36,378 nt of DNA from an uncultured Prevotella sp. GTDB taxonomy: Bacteria; Bacteroidota; Bacteroidia; Bacteroidales; Bacteroidaceae. Positions 8,963 through 17,463 of the stretch are shown one piece after another. Both the position numbers and the translations under genes were made by a program. Position 1 is the first letter of the stretch, and the number at the start of each line of letters is the position of its first letter. The notes beneath the pieces were generated by a model, which searched no databases, was not told the origin of the DNA, and saw only the letters and a list, made by a program, of their open reading frames with translations. The DNA is taken from positions 1-36,378 of the forward strand of contig CAJKQX010000018.1 of the NCBI GenBank assembly GCA_905202125.1, written 5' to 3'.

Positions 8963-10207
8963 TTACCTAAAAGAGGATGATTCAACAAGACTTTCTCTTG
9001 TCAACAATTCTTTATTTGGCCATTCCTTGCGTTCTATGCCTATACAATACCCCCAAAATAGACAAATTGCAGAAAAATACCATGTATATAGGTGTATATG
9101 TGATACCATTGAATTTATTAGGAAAATAACGCAACATGCAGAAAAAGCTGCCGCAGTACTTTTTTTTGCCTTAATCAGAAGAAAAGCATAACGCCATGAA
9201 TATAAAACAAGAACAATAAAAAGAAAAAAAGAAAATATACCACAATCATAAAGCAGTTCTAGGTAGTCATTATGCGCAGATATTTGAAAGGGAGAATCTG
9301 CTAAAACAGAATTCCAGCCATGGCCAAGCATAATATTGAACACATCCGATTCCTCTATCATACTTATTACCACTGGGTATATCACATTACGGTTTGAACC
9401 TCCGTCTTCACTGATATTTGCAAAACGCTCTATAATAATGCCTCCTGTCATTGTGTCAAAGACTATAAAGCCCACGATAATAACGAATAAGCCAGAAACA
9501 ATCACGATTATCTTCTTTGTAGTTAATCCTTTTCCGTTGACTATTGTATTGACAATATAGTATGCGAAAAGTCCCAAAAGAGCAGACAGTGCCGCTCCAC
9601 GTTTCATTGAAGACAAAATTATAAGCAACATGGCAAATATATAAAATATTCTTATCCATTTGTTTGGGAAAAGCATTGCGAAAGGAAGCATCATTAGAAA
9701 AAGATAAGTTCCACCTCCTCTATAATCTTCAAGAAGCAAATAACGCATTATATGCGTAAATGCCTGCATATAGAATAATGCCAACAAAGCTATTGTTACA
9801 CCTAATGTAACAAGAATGAACCGCTTTGATATCCGTAATGTAGCATTATACATAAAATGACATAAAAGAAATGGCATTATAACTCGCATAACAAAGATAA
9901 CTGTTTTTAATACACTGGCGTTTTCTTTTGGTCCCCAGATTGATGCTATAAACATATTATATATTTCGAGGATAAACAGTAGTAAAAATAATTTATTACC
10001 AGACCAACGGCCATATATACAATATATTATTAGCAATATATTTAATAATAAAAGAGTCGGATTTAGTAAAACTGCTGAATATCCTTCGGAGTCACCCAAA
10101 AGATTCTGATACATTTCTTCCTTCTCAAATATAAAGAAGAGTATTATAGTTGAGATAAATATAATGAAATTAATTAATTTTGTAAAGGCAGACTTCTTTA
10201 ATTTCAT
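8963..10207 (-). CDS. wzy: O-antigen/capsule polymerase (Wzy-like, O-antigen ligase family)
   Basis: A 414-residue polytopic membrane protein with about 10-12 hydrophobic segments. The clearest family signature is the periplasmic-loop region and what follows it: LGHGWNSVLADSPFQ then SAHNDYLELLYDCGIFSFFLF, matching the Wzy_C/O-antigen ligase pattern with its HN(D/x)xL motif. An arginine-rich SSMKRGAALSALLGLFAYY segment lies in the middle, as in other Wzy proteins. The protein is expected to join repeat units on the periplasmic face. A WaaL-type ligase is the alternative, but the neighbouring flippase and chain-length gene favour polymerase. It starts 7 bases after the Wzz stop codon and is AT-rich. 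Confidence 0.85.
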   Translation of the reverse strand: MKLKKSAFTKLINFIIFISTIILFFIFEKEEMYQNLLGDSEGYSAVLLNPTLLLLNILLIIYCIYGRWSGNKLFLLLFILEIYNMFIASIWGPKENASVLKTVIFVMRVIMPFLLCHFMYNATLRISKRFILVTLGVTIALLALFYMQAFTHIMRYLLLEDYRGGGTYLFLMMLPFAMLFPNKWIRIFYIFAMLLIILSSMKRGAALSALLGLFAYYIVNTIVNGKGLTTKKIIVIVSGLFVIIVGFIVFDTMTGGIIIERFANISEDGGSNRNVIYPVVISMIEESDVFNIMLGHGWNSVLADSPFQISAHNDYLELLYDCGIFSFFLFIVLVLYSWRYAFLLIKAKKSTAAAFSACCVIFLINSMVSHIHLYTWYFSAICLFWGYCIGIERKEWPNKELLTRESLVESSSFR

Positions 10208-10214
10208 TTTATAC

Positions 10215-11309
10215 TCATTTCAATTCTGCAATAGCACTACTAATATCCTGTTTTAATATATATATAGCTGCAATAAATGTCGAAAAAATAAGCATAATTG
10301 CGACAAATAGCATCCGTTTCGGACCGGCGGGTTTCACCGGTACAGACGTTGCTTTCAGGGTGGTGAATGCCGGTGTGCGCTCCTGAAGTTTTGCTTTCAT
10401 CATCTCGAGCTGGGTACAAAGGGCTGTGTATGTGTTGTATTTCAGTTGCATATCGCTTTCCAATTTGTCACGCTCTGAGATAGCTGTCTGCAACAGCACA
10501 TCCTGATTGGCATCGCAATATTCGCTGTATTTGGCTATCGATTTGTTATATTCCACCTTGGCACTGTCTGCTAATTGCTGATAGTGCTGCACGTCAAGAC
10601 GTGCTTTGCGTGTGCGGTATTCTATAATGAATTCCTGCAAACGCTGACGTGTTGTGTCTGCCATTGTGGCGCAGATGAGTGGGTCTTGGTCCTGTACGGT
10701 GATTGTTACTACATCTGTCTTCTTGTCTACCGAAGCGGAAATTTTCTGTTTTATCGCCTCAAACAGTTCATAGTCTTTTTTATCTAACTTAAAAGGGTTT
10801 AGTTCGTTCACTTTGACTGGCTTCCCAGCCGGTTCAGGTTTGGCAAATATAGCCCCCACAGACTTGCTCATCTTCTTGAAAGGCGCGGTGAGCCAATTAT
10901 TCTTCTGATATTTTTTCAAATATGTATAGTAGTCTGTGTGTATGTTGTCATCAATAGTGGTAACCTGCGCAGTAACCAACTTTGCTATAAACTCGTTACT
11001 TTCTAACAAATCGGGATATAATAATGGATAAATGGCATCCGTACCGCCTCCGACAATGTCTATACCGAAGTTACTTGCAAGTCCGGCAAGTCCTCCGGTT
11101 GTACCATTGCCTACGGTCTCTGGCGCCAAAGATACGCTGCACGTGTAGTAGCGAGGCTGTGGAATAACCCACAGCACGGAAAGAACAGCCACAATGGGCC
11201 ACATTATGAGAAATACCTTTTTCTTTACCCACAATCTCTTGGCTATCAAACCAAGGTCTATCACGTCCTTATCTTTTTTCTCTGTATTATTTTCTATGTT
11301 ATTTTCCAT
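10215..11309 (-). CDS. wzz: Wzz-type chain-length determinant / polysaccharide co-polymerase
   Basis: An inner-membrane protein of 364 residues that sets polymer length with Wzy. It has the two-helix topology: TM1 around residues 34-51 (VFLIMWPIVAVLSVLWVIP) and TM2 near 330-352 (LFVAIMLIFSTFIAAIYIL), with a long periplasmic coiled-coil-rich region between. A proline-rich VPVKPAGPKRML sits just before TM2, as in Wzz proteins. There is no C-terminal tyrosine-kinase domain, so it is Wzz-only. In the periplasmic part it carries the GLAGLASNFGID stretch seen in Bacteroidetes members. It is followed directly by wzy. The 109-base gap upstream, towards the ATPase, is AT-rich with only a degenerate -7 box (TACTTTAG), so its own promoter is uncertain. 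Confidence 0.9.
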   Translation of the reverse strand: MENNIENNTEKKDKDVIDLGLIAKRLWVKKKVFLIMWPIVAVLSVLWVIPQPRYYTCSVSLAPETVGNGTTGGLAGLASNFGIDIVGGGTDAIYPLLYPDLLESNEFIAKLVTAQVTTIDDNIHTDYYTYLKKYQKNNWLTAPFKKMSKSVGAIFAKPEPAGKPVKVNELNPFKLDKKDYELFEAIKQKISASVDKKTDVVTITVQDQDPLICATMADTTRQRLQEFIIEYRTRKARLDVQHYQQLADSAKVEYNKSIAKYSEYCDANQDVLLQTAISERDKLESDMQLKYNTYTALCTQLEMMKAKLQERTPAFTTLKATSVPVKPAGPKRMLFVAIMLIFSTFIAAIYILKQDISSAIAELK

Positions 11310-11418
11310 ATTGGTTTGTCTATCATATTTCTAAAGTAACGCATCTTATTAAAATATATTGCATTGCATTGAGGCAATTAAAACAATAATTAATATTGTA
11401 TTGATGTAAAATACATTC

Positions 11419-12663
11419 TTATCCAAGAAACTGTATTACATTTACAGCCGTAATATCTGGTCCAAATTGTTGGGTAGTATGGTCGTTTGACAATACAAAA
11501 CTATGCAGTATTGGTTTGTCGAGAATGTCTGCTAAGGAAGCGAGATGCCTGGCGTCAGACTTTATCACATGGTCGGTCTGTTTTATCTCGAAAGCATAGT
11601 AGCCTGCCTCTGTTTCTAATAACAAGTCAATATCTTTGCCATCGGAAGTTCTCAAATGAAAAAAGCTAACAGGAAGTTCTGTTTGCTTTACCTGTTTGTA
11701 TATTTCAGCTATCACCATACTTTCAAATTCGTTACCGGTCATCACGCCTCGCTTATTCAATACAGCTCTAAGTACGCCATTATCTATATAGTGGATTTTT
11801 GGAGACTTTATCAACCGTTTTCCGATGTTACGTTCCCAAGACTGCAGGGTAATGGTTTGATAGCTCATTTCCAGATATTGCAAATATCTTTGAACGGTCT
11901 TATATGAAACACCGATATGCGTTCCTATGGATGATGCGTTTAACAAACATCCTGTTTGTAGCGCAATTAATTGTTGCATTTTGACGAATGGCTCCAATTC
12001 TTTCATCGTTACAAGGTCTCTGACATCTCTTTCCAAATAAGTTTTCACGTATGTGCTCAGCCAAAGCCATCTATCATCATCTGTCATGGCACCGGAAACA
12101 GCGGGATAACCACCGAATGCCGTTAAGTGTTCCCATGCTTTCTGTTTAACCGCCATATTCGAATCCATTGCCAAACTTGGATAGAAGCACGGCAGCACAC
12201 CGCTTTTGAGCATTGTTTGTAATGGAGAATCATTTACTTCCGCATCCCACGAATCGGTTTCGAGTTCTGGCAATGTTAAAGGATAAAGACTTGTAATTAT
12301 ACATCTTCCTGCAAGGCTTTCTTTCACTTGTTTCATCAGAAGCAACTGACTTGAGCCCAACAAGGCATAACGCGCATCATCATATTGGTCGTATACTGAT
12401 TTTATACTTTCCATCAACTGAGGCTCTTTTTGAATTTCATCAAGAGTCGCTTTTGGATAGAAAGCATACCATTGTTGCGCTGTCAATCCTTTATATTGCG
12501 AGCGCATTTGAGGGTCTTCAATAGAAATGTATGAATATTCCGGCAATGAATTCTTTATAAGAGTTGTCTTACCGGTCTGCCTTGCACCCGTTATGACCAA
12601 GATTCTGCCCCATTTGCTTTGAGACTTCTCTTTTATTGTCTTATTGTAGTACCTTGCTTTCAT
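11419..12663 (-). CDS. AAA+ family ATPase with DUF4143 domain
   Basis: A 414-residue protein of the large archaeal/bacterial ATPase group found in many copies in Bacteroidetes; the cellular role is not established. The N-terminal domain has a Walker A (GARQTGKTT, residues 26-34), a Walker B followed by IQ (TLDEIQ, 73-78), LLGSSQLLLM as sensor 1 and GRCIITSLYPLTLPEL, which is diagnostic. The C-terminal DUF4143 part includes YLQYLEMSYQTITLQSW and YIDNGVLRAVL, then a nuclease-like EIKQTDHVIKSDARHL near the end. The acidic residues with EIK recall PD-(D/E)xK folds. It lies inside the capsule operon between the SLBB and Wzz genes with its own promoter, and so looks like an insertion, not a glycan gene. 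Confidence 0.93.
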   Translation of the reverse strand: MKARYYNKTIKEKSQSKWGRILVITGARQTGKTTLIKNSLPEYSYISIEDPQMRSQYKGLTAQQWYAFYPKATLDEIQKEPQLMESIKSVYDQYDDARYALLGSSQLLLMKQVKESLAGRCIITSLYPLTLPELETDSWDAEVNDSPLQTMLKSGVLPCFYPSLAMDSNMAVKQKAWEHLTAFGGYPAVSGAMTDDDRWLWLSTYVKTYLERDVRDLVTMKELEPFVKMQQLIALQTGCLLNASSIGTHIGVSYKTVQRYLQYLEMSYQTITLQSWERNIGKRLIKSPKIHYIDNGVLRAVLNKRGVMTGNEFESMVIAEIYKQVKQTELPVSFFHLRTSDGKDIDLLLETEAGYYAFEIKQTDHVIKSDARHLASLADILDKPILHSFVLSNDHTTQQFGPDITAVNVIQFLG

Positions 12664-12667
12664 GCTA

Positions 12668-12699
12668 CAAAGATACGCTTTTTATATATAAGAAACAAA
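12668..12699 (-). promoter_or_regulatory. Promoter of the DUF4143 ATPase gene, nearly leaderless
   Basis: On the minus strand a perfect Bacteroidetes -7 box TATCTTTG (12675 to 12668) lies 20 bases after a TTTG -33 box (12699 to 12696). The G of the -7 box is only 4 bases before the ATG at 12663, so transcription should start at or within about two bases of the start codon. Confidence 0.75.
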
Positions 12700-12726
12700 C
12701 AATATTGCCGTATTTTAACCCTTCTG

Positions 12727-12785
12727 TATCTAAAATGCGCGTAAAATTAGACACGGTAGTTCTAATTTTACGCGCATTTTAGATA
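12727..12785. repeat. Perfect 25-bp inverted repeat with 9-base loop
   Basis: Arms 12727-12751 and 12761-12785 are exact reverse complements; the spacer is cacggtagt. Each arm carries the core ATGCGCGT. The element lies between the stop codon of the SLBB gene (12802) and the promoter of the ATPase gene (12699). It can form a very stable hairpin in transcripts from either strand and may end capsule-leader transcription before the ATPase, although no T-tract follows on either strand. It could also be an RNase III target or a protein-binding site. Confidence 0.9.
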
Positions 12786-12801
12786 TTACGTACCTAAATT
12801 C

Positions 12802-15432
12802 TTACTTCAGCAAGTTGGCCAGCGTGGCTATCATCGTTGCTATGCTTGCGAATCCTGTACCCATGGATATCTTCTCGGCTATTGACATTCTGTTTTGAGC
12901 TTTCGTCGGAACGAATATCTCGCAGCCGGGCAGTATCTTGGCGTTGTGCGATACTTTCGCAAGAGTACCGTTCATATATAATATGTATGTGTCGCGTTTT
13001 TTGGCTTCGCGGCTGAATCCGCCGGCCTGGTCGATGTAGTAGCTCAGTTTTTTGCCCGGCACGTATCCTACGGTGTTGGTGTGCATCACCGCGCCGTTGA
13101 TCTTCACTGTTCCGTTGTATTGCGGGATGACGAGCTTGTCGCCTTCGCGCAGTATGATGTCGTCCTCGCTGCCGGGATTCTTGATGGCTTTGTCGAGATA
13201 GATACCGACGGGGTAGGTTGCCGGAATCTGGAATTTGGACATCTCGTTCCTTTGATTCTGTTGTGCCACCTGGGTCAGAGCCGATGGGTTGTTGCTGCTT
13301 GAAGCCATCTGCATCAGGTTGCGCTGTTGCTGCTCCTGTGCCATTTTGAGCACCTGTTCCATACGTGCGCGTTCCGATTCGCTTGTCTTTCGCTCAAGGC
13401 GTGCGCCGGCGATGTAGGCCATGGCGTTGGGGCCGCCGGCCGCTTTGACCAGGTCGCTCAGACGCAGGTTGCGTTTCGACAGCGTGTAATCACCGGCAAA
13501 CATCACCTCGCCCTCTATCGATACGTTCTGCAACAGTTCGGAGCCCGGGCTCTTGCGCACGTTCACCTCGTCAAACGGAGCAAGTATGAATCCCGGAGTA
13601 CCGTCAATCACAAAACCGTCTTTGAGTGCGAAGGTGTATGTGCGTGCCAGTATCGAGTCGGTGGTTATTGCTTTAGGGTCGGTTATTCTACGCGACACGT
13701 CCACTCTCACCGTCGATGCGATGTCTTTCAATCCGCCCGCCTGGAGCACGAAATCCTCCAGTGTCTCGTTTTCGGCGTATTTGTATGTGCCCGGGAATTG
13801 CACCTCTCCGGATATCGTTATGGTCTGTTCTTCCTGTACATCCTGCTTGGTCGGGATGAAAAGCACGTCCTCGTTTTGTAGAGGTATGTCTGCCACTTTG
13901 CCCGACATGATGCCGTCGATGTCCACCTGTATCACTTCCAGACGTCTGTCTTTTCTCAGTCTGTGGATTATGGCGTGCGGAGTGAAGGCGTATTCGGTCA
14001 CTCCCTCGGCGGCTTCCACAAGTGTTCTCACACTGTTGATGTCATCGCCCACCTGATACATGCCCGGACGGAATACGGCACCTTTGATCTCCACCATGTT
14101 CTCATATCGCGCGATGACCGAGTCAACGCTTACCGAATCGTCGTCGGCCATACGGAACGAGCTCATGTCAAACTCGTTGACGTTGTATATCGAATATTGT
14201 TTGCCGTTCTTGCGGTTCACGCGCACGGTCTTGGTGTAGGCATCGCCGGCGAATCCTCCTGCGTAGCGCAGCAGGGATGAGAGACTCTCGCTCTTTTTCA
14301 TCTCGTAGAACATCGGACGTTTCACTTTTCCGGTGATGTTGACCAGACAGTCGTATGCGCCCACCACGATTACGTCATTGTCGGTCAGTCGGACGTTGCC
14401 CGTCATCTTGCCATTGAGGATGTAGTCGTAGATGTCCACCGAGCTTATGATTTTGCCGTTTCTGTACACTTTGATGTTACGCAATGTTCCGAGGTCGTTT
14501 ATGCCTCCTGCCATGTACAGGGCGTGGAAAACGGTGGCGAACGCCGACAGCGTGTATGTGCCCGGCACCATCACCTCACCCATGACATTCACTGTGATGG
14601 TGCGTGTCTGTCCCACGGTCAGTTTTATCTGGCTGCTGTTGTATCGTTGTCCCAACTGGCTTTTTACACGAGCATTGGCCTGTGCCACAGTCATGCCGCT
14701 CACCTGTATCGGTCCGAACCCTTCGATGTTGATGTATCCATCGGGCGTCACTGTCGTCTCAACCGACTTTTGTGATGCTCCATACACATCCACAAACACG
14801 GCGTCGCCGGGGCCGAGAACGTAGTTCTGTGGTGTGGCTATGTTCATGTTCGGTTCGAACGTGAGGTCGTTTCTGTTGAATATATCCCGTCCGAATACCT
14901 TCTTCTTGTCACGGCTCAGTTTCTCTATCAGCTGTTTGTACATCATGGCCGTGTCCTGCGGCATCCAGTCGTTCAACTCGTCCTGCATCGACAGGAAATC
15001 GGCATCATATTCATCGTAAGTGTTTCTGCTGTTTCTTTCGCGTTGCATCCGGTAGTTCGAATATTTGCCTGCGTTCAGGCCTTCGTCGGCTGTGTATTGT
15101 CTTGTTTGTCGGGCTATCTCGTCTTTGCTTTTGCCGCGGTTGTAGTCAGAGTTGTTTTTGCGTGTCCTGTCTTTTCCCGCGTTTTCGGCTGTGCCGGTGG
15201 CACCGCCTGAGCCGTTTTTCATCTTCTCGTACATCGATCTGACGCGGCGTATCTGGTTGATGTCCACTCCGTTCTGCATCAGCTTCGTTACTATTTGTTG
15301 TTGTGACGAACCTTTCTGATGCTCCGTCACGATGAAATTCATTACCTGCGAGTCTGTCATTGATGATTGGGCAAAGATGCTGATGGAGCACAGTGCCAAA
15401 AGAATCAAAAGAGCGTATTTTTTCATATTCAT
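12802..15432 (-). CDS. SLBB-domain polysaccharide export protein (Wza-like)
   Basis: An 876-residue exporter of the outer-membrane polysaccharide export (OPX) family. A signal peptide is visible (MNMKKYALLILLALCSISIFA, cleavage about residue 21). A charged, glycine-rich spacer follows. The Poly_export domain begins near residue 205 (YVLGPGDAVFVDVYGASQ) and is followed by several SLBB repeats, recognisable by the recurring pattern V-x-G-E-V-x-x-P-G-x-Y (VMGEVMVPGTYTL, ISGEVQFPGTYKY, IEGEVMFAGDYTL). A hydrophobic C-terminal segment ends the protein (MGTGFASIATMIATLANLL). It is longer than E. coli Wza, as is usual in Bacteroidetes. There is no lipobox cysteine. It is the first gene of the glycan operon. 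The ATG at 15426 is an alternative start. Confidence 0.93.
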   Translation of the reverse strand: MNMKKYALLILLALCSISIFAQSSMTDSQVMNFIVTEHQKGSSQQQIVTKLMQNGVDINQIRRVRSMYEKMKNGSGGATGTAENAGKDRTRKNNSDYNRGKSKDEIARQTRQYTADEGLNAGKYSNYRMQRERNSRNTYDEYDADFLSMQDELNDWMPQDTAMMYKQLIEKLSRDKKKVFGRDIFNRNDLTFEPNMNIATPQNYVLGPGDAVFVDVYGASQKSVETTVTPDGYINIEGFGPIQVSGMTVAQANARVKSQLGQRYNSSQIKLTVGQTRTITVNVMGEVMVPGTYTLSAFATVFHALYMAGGINDLGTLRNIKVYRNGKIISSVDIYDYILNGKMTGNVRLTDNDVIVVGAYDCLVNITGKVKRPMFYEMKKSESLSSLLRYAGGFAGDAYTKTVRVNRKNGKQYSIYNVNEFDMSSFRMADDDSVSVDSVIARYENMVEIKGAVFRPGMYQVGDDINSVRTLVEAAEGVTEYAFTPHAIIHRLRKDRRLEVIQVDIDGIMSGKVADIPLQNEDVLFIPTKQDVQEEQTITISGEVQFPGTYKYAENETLEDFVLQAGGLKDIASTVRVDVSRRITDPKAITTDSILARTYTFALKDGFVIDGTPGFILAPFDEVNVRKSPGSELLQNVSIEGEVMFAGDYTLSKRNLRLSDLVKAAGGPNAMAYIAGARLERKTSESERARMEQVLKMAQEQQQRNLMQMASSSNNPSALTQVAQQNQRNEMSKFQIPATYPVGIYLDKAIKNPGSEDDIILREGDKLVIPQYNGTVKINGAVMHTNTVGYVPGKKLSYYIDQAGGFSREAKKRDTYILYMNGTLAKVSHNAKILPGCEIFVPTKAQNRMSIAEKISMGTGFASIATMIATLANLLK

Positions 15433-15599
15433 ATTTAGATTTTTCCATTGTTTCTGCCTTGCAGCCTGCTGCGGCGCGGCATGTCTGAATGTTCATGCCC
15501 CTTGTCATGAACCTACTTACAGGCCGTTTCCGTCGACCATGACGATACGGGGCAGAGGCTTCATACCTAATATATAACTGCCCAAACGGCATTTTGTTG

Positions 15600-15607
15600 C
15601 AAAGATA
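15600..15607 (-). promoter_or_regulatory. -7 box of the capsule operon leader gene
   Basis: TATCTTTG on the minus strand matches the Bacteroidetes -7 consensus exactly. The AT-rich run before it offers only a weak -33 match. Transcription from here would give a 5' leader of about 160 bases before the SLBB gene. Confidence 0.6.
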
Positions 15608-15637
15608 CTACAAAATATTTTATTATTTGCCCAAATA

Positions 15638-15669
15638 TTTGCAGATTTCGCCGAATGGCATTATATTTG
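15638..15669 (+). promoter_or_regulatory. Promoter of the tmRNA gene
   Basis: A TTTG -33 box (15638-15641) and a TATATTTG -7 box (15662-15669), spaced 20 bases apart, match the Bacteroidetes primary-sigma consensus. The expected start is about 20 bases before the mature tmRNA 5' end, leaving a short leader for RNase P to remove. Confidence 0.8.
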
Positions 15670-15691
15670 CAAATGAAATAAAGAAAGTCAT

Positions 15692-16089
15692 GGGGTTGAC
15701 TGGATTTGACAGCGGGTTGAAATGGTATGTAAGCACGCGGAGCTTCGTCTGTTGGCTCCATAATCTCAGCGGTCAAAAATTTATCTGGCGAAAACAATTA
15801 CGCTCTCGCTGCCTAATCGAAGTACAGTAGATTATCGGCTTAATCCCGCTGCCAGGCGGTGGGACGAGACATCACCCGGAAACTGTTGTTCCGAAGTGTT
15901 CCGACATGGTGGTGCTGTTAAATCGGAAATAGTCGTGTGAGGCCTCGATTGCACGATGAATTTCAGAGGATAAGGATGAGGTTGGTGGTCCGGGTCCTTG
16001 CCGCATCTCGAAAATCGAAGTCCGGAATAAGCGTGTAGAAAGCGTATGGTTTCCCTGTTTGGACGAGGGTTCGACTCCCTCCAGCTCCA
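15692..16089 (+). ncRNA. ssrA: tmRNA
   Basis: Rescues stalled ribosomes by trans-translation with SmpB. The 5' end GGGGTTGACTGGATTTGACAG and the 3' end with the T-arm GGTTCGACTCCC and CAGCTCC-A form the tRNA-like domain: the seven acceptor pairs GGGGTTG/CAGCTCC all form, two of them G-U. CCA is not encoded; the next bases are CTT. The tag frame at 15787-15816 reads GENNYALAA followed by TAA, the Bacteroidales form of the degradation tag. The length of about 398 bases is normal, with the middle occupied by the pseudoknot region. It is a one-piece, not a permuted, tmRNA. The gene has its own promoter and terminator and is divergent from the capsule operon. Confidence 0.98.
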
Positions 16090-16140
16090 CTTGGTACTCC
16101 AGATGTTCCATGAAAGGAATGGATACCTGAGGACAATCGG

Positions 16141-16191
16141 ATGAATACAGACGGATGAGTTGTTACTATCCGCCTGTATTCATTTTTTTTT
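16141..16191 (+). terminator. Rho-independent terminator of ssrA
   Basis: A 16-bp stem (16141-16156 with 16168-16183, one A-C mismatch) and an 11-base loop are followed by nine T residues. It begins about 50 bases after the mature tmRNA 3' end. Confidence 0.93.
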
Positions 16192-16329
16192 GTGCCAAAA
16201 GCAAAAATTGTAACCACCAAGCCCGCTTACATTATATCTCCTGTGTTTTTGGCCCTTAAACCCAAATCGCACATTTGATATGGAATTGTCTTATTTAACG
16301 AATTTTTATTATTATTTCAGTGATATTAT

Positions 16330-16360
16330 TTTGATTTGTCAACAATATTGTTTAATTTTG
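16330..16360 (+). promoter_or_regulatory. Promoter of the ADP-ribosylglycohydrolase gene
   Basis: TTTG (16330-16333) lies 19 bases before TAATTTTG (16353-16360), a full match to the Bacteroidetes -33/-7 pair. The predicted leader is about 45 bases. Confidence 0.65.
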
Positions 16361-16406
16361 AGATGTAAATGTCATTAGTACCTAAACTCTTTAAAACCTC
16401 AACATT

Positions 16407-17279
16407 ATGTTAGGAGCAATTATCGGCGACATCGTTGGGTCGCGTTTCGAATTTCTACCTACCAACGATTATAATTTCACAATGTTTGCAGACGATTGTT
16501 CGTTTACCGACGACACCATCTGCACCATAGCCATCGCCGATGCCCTACTCACTGGTACCGACTACGGCGAGAGTCTTCGCCTCTGGGGCTATCGCTATCC
16601 CCATCCCATGGGTGCTTACGGCGTCGGATTCGACCGTTGGCTCAAGAGCAAGAACCCCCGGCCCTATGGTTCGTTTGGCAATGGCAGTGCCATGCGTGTA
16701 AGTCCGGTGGGGTGGTGGTTTCAGGAGCTTGTCGATGTGGCACGTGAGGCGTCTGCCACCGCCGAATGTACGCACAACCATCCCGAAGGCATCAAGGGTG
16801 CGCGCGCAGTGGCCATAGCCATCCATCAGATTCTCATGAAACGCCGTGAGACCGGGCGTCCGCTCACCGGGAAGGAGACGGCCGAGGCCCTCCGCCGCTC
16901 CATCTCGCTCTATTCGCAGGGTGATGAGTTTCGTGTAGACTACGAGCGGGCGCGCAATCGTTTCGACGAGACATGTCAGGGCACCGTACCCGTAGCGTTG
17001 GAGATCCTCCTACGTAGCAACGGCTTTGAGGATGCCATCCGCCGTGCCGTCAGTCTCGGTGCCGATGCCGATACCCTCGGAGCCATAGTGGGCGGCATGG
17101 CCGAGGCTATATGGGATATACCTGAGCACATCAAAAAAGAAGCACTCTCTTATCTGCCGGACGATATGCTTGCTGTAATCAACAATTTCCGTGCCGCCAT
17201 CCGTGAACGTTGGCAACACTGCGAACACATGGACGAGCATGTGGCCGAAATCCGTTTCGACTACAATTACGAGTGGTGA
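16407..17279 (+). CDS. ADP-ribosylglycohydrolase family protein (DraG-like)
   Basis: Expected to remove ADP-ribose from modified proteins, or to act on a related N-/O-glycosidic substrate, in the cytoplasm. The 290-residue length is typical. It begins MLGAIIGDIVGSRFEF, the family signature. The metal-binding aspartates are visible in FTDDT (residues 33-37) and GADADTLGAIVGG (218-230). GSFGNGSAMRVSPVGW and HNHPEGIKGA in between complete the di-magnesium site pattern. It is a single-gene unit with its own promoter and a large hairpin after its stop codon. No ADP-ribosyltransferase partner is in the window, so the substrate is unknown. Confidence 0.92.
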   Translation: MLGAIIGDIVGSRFEFLPTNDYNFTMFADDCSFTDDTICTIAIADALLTGTDYGESLRLWGYRYPHPMGAYGVGFDRWLKSKNPRPYGSFGNGSAMRVSPVGWWFQELVDVAREASATAECTHNHPEGIKGARAVAIAIHQILMKRRETGRPLTGKETAEALRRSISLYSQGDEFRVDYERARNRFDETCQGTVPVALEILLRSNGFEDAIRRAVSLGADADTLGAIVGGMAEAIWDIPEHIKKEALSYLPDDMLAVINNFRAAIRERWQHCEHMDEHVAEIRFDYNYEW

Positions 17280-17325
17280 TCATTCAATTTTTTTTTATTC
17301 GGCGGTCCTGCACGTTTTTTTGTAT

Positions 17326-17426
17326 GGTGTAGGATCGCAAACTTTTGCTGCCGCAAGGGAGATATTACCAATGACGTGTGTTATGGATTGATTGCGGCCG
17401 CAAGAGTTTGCGGTCTTACATTTTTT
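17326..17426 (+). terminator. Long imperfect hairpin with T-tract after the ADP-ribosylglycohydrolase gene
   Basis: Arms 17328-17356 and 17392-17420 pair over 29 positions. Three of the four differences are G-U pairs in RNA, and two more G-U pairs can extend the base of the stem. A run of six T follows at 17421-17426. It could end transcription of the gene that stops at 17279, but the stem is far longer than a normal terminator and may have another role. Confidence 0.65.
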
Positions 17427-17463
17427 AATGTATTTACGTGAAAATGACACTCTCTTGAATACA

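Noticed and set aside
11384..11398. AT-rich hairpin after the ATPase gene as a terminator
   Set aside because: The stem is only five A-T-rich pairs with four T after it; too weak to call.
12727..12785. Possible invertible promoter switch of the kind found at Bacteroides capsule loci
   Set aside because: The repeats enclose only 9 bases and no promoter, and there is no recombinase gene nearby.
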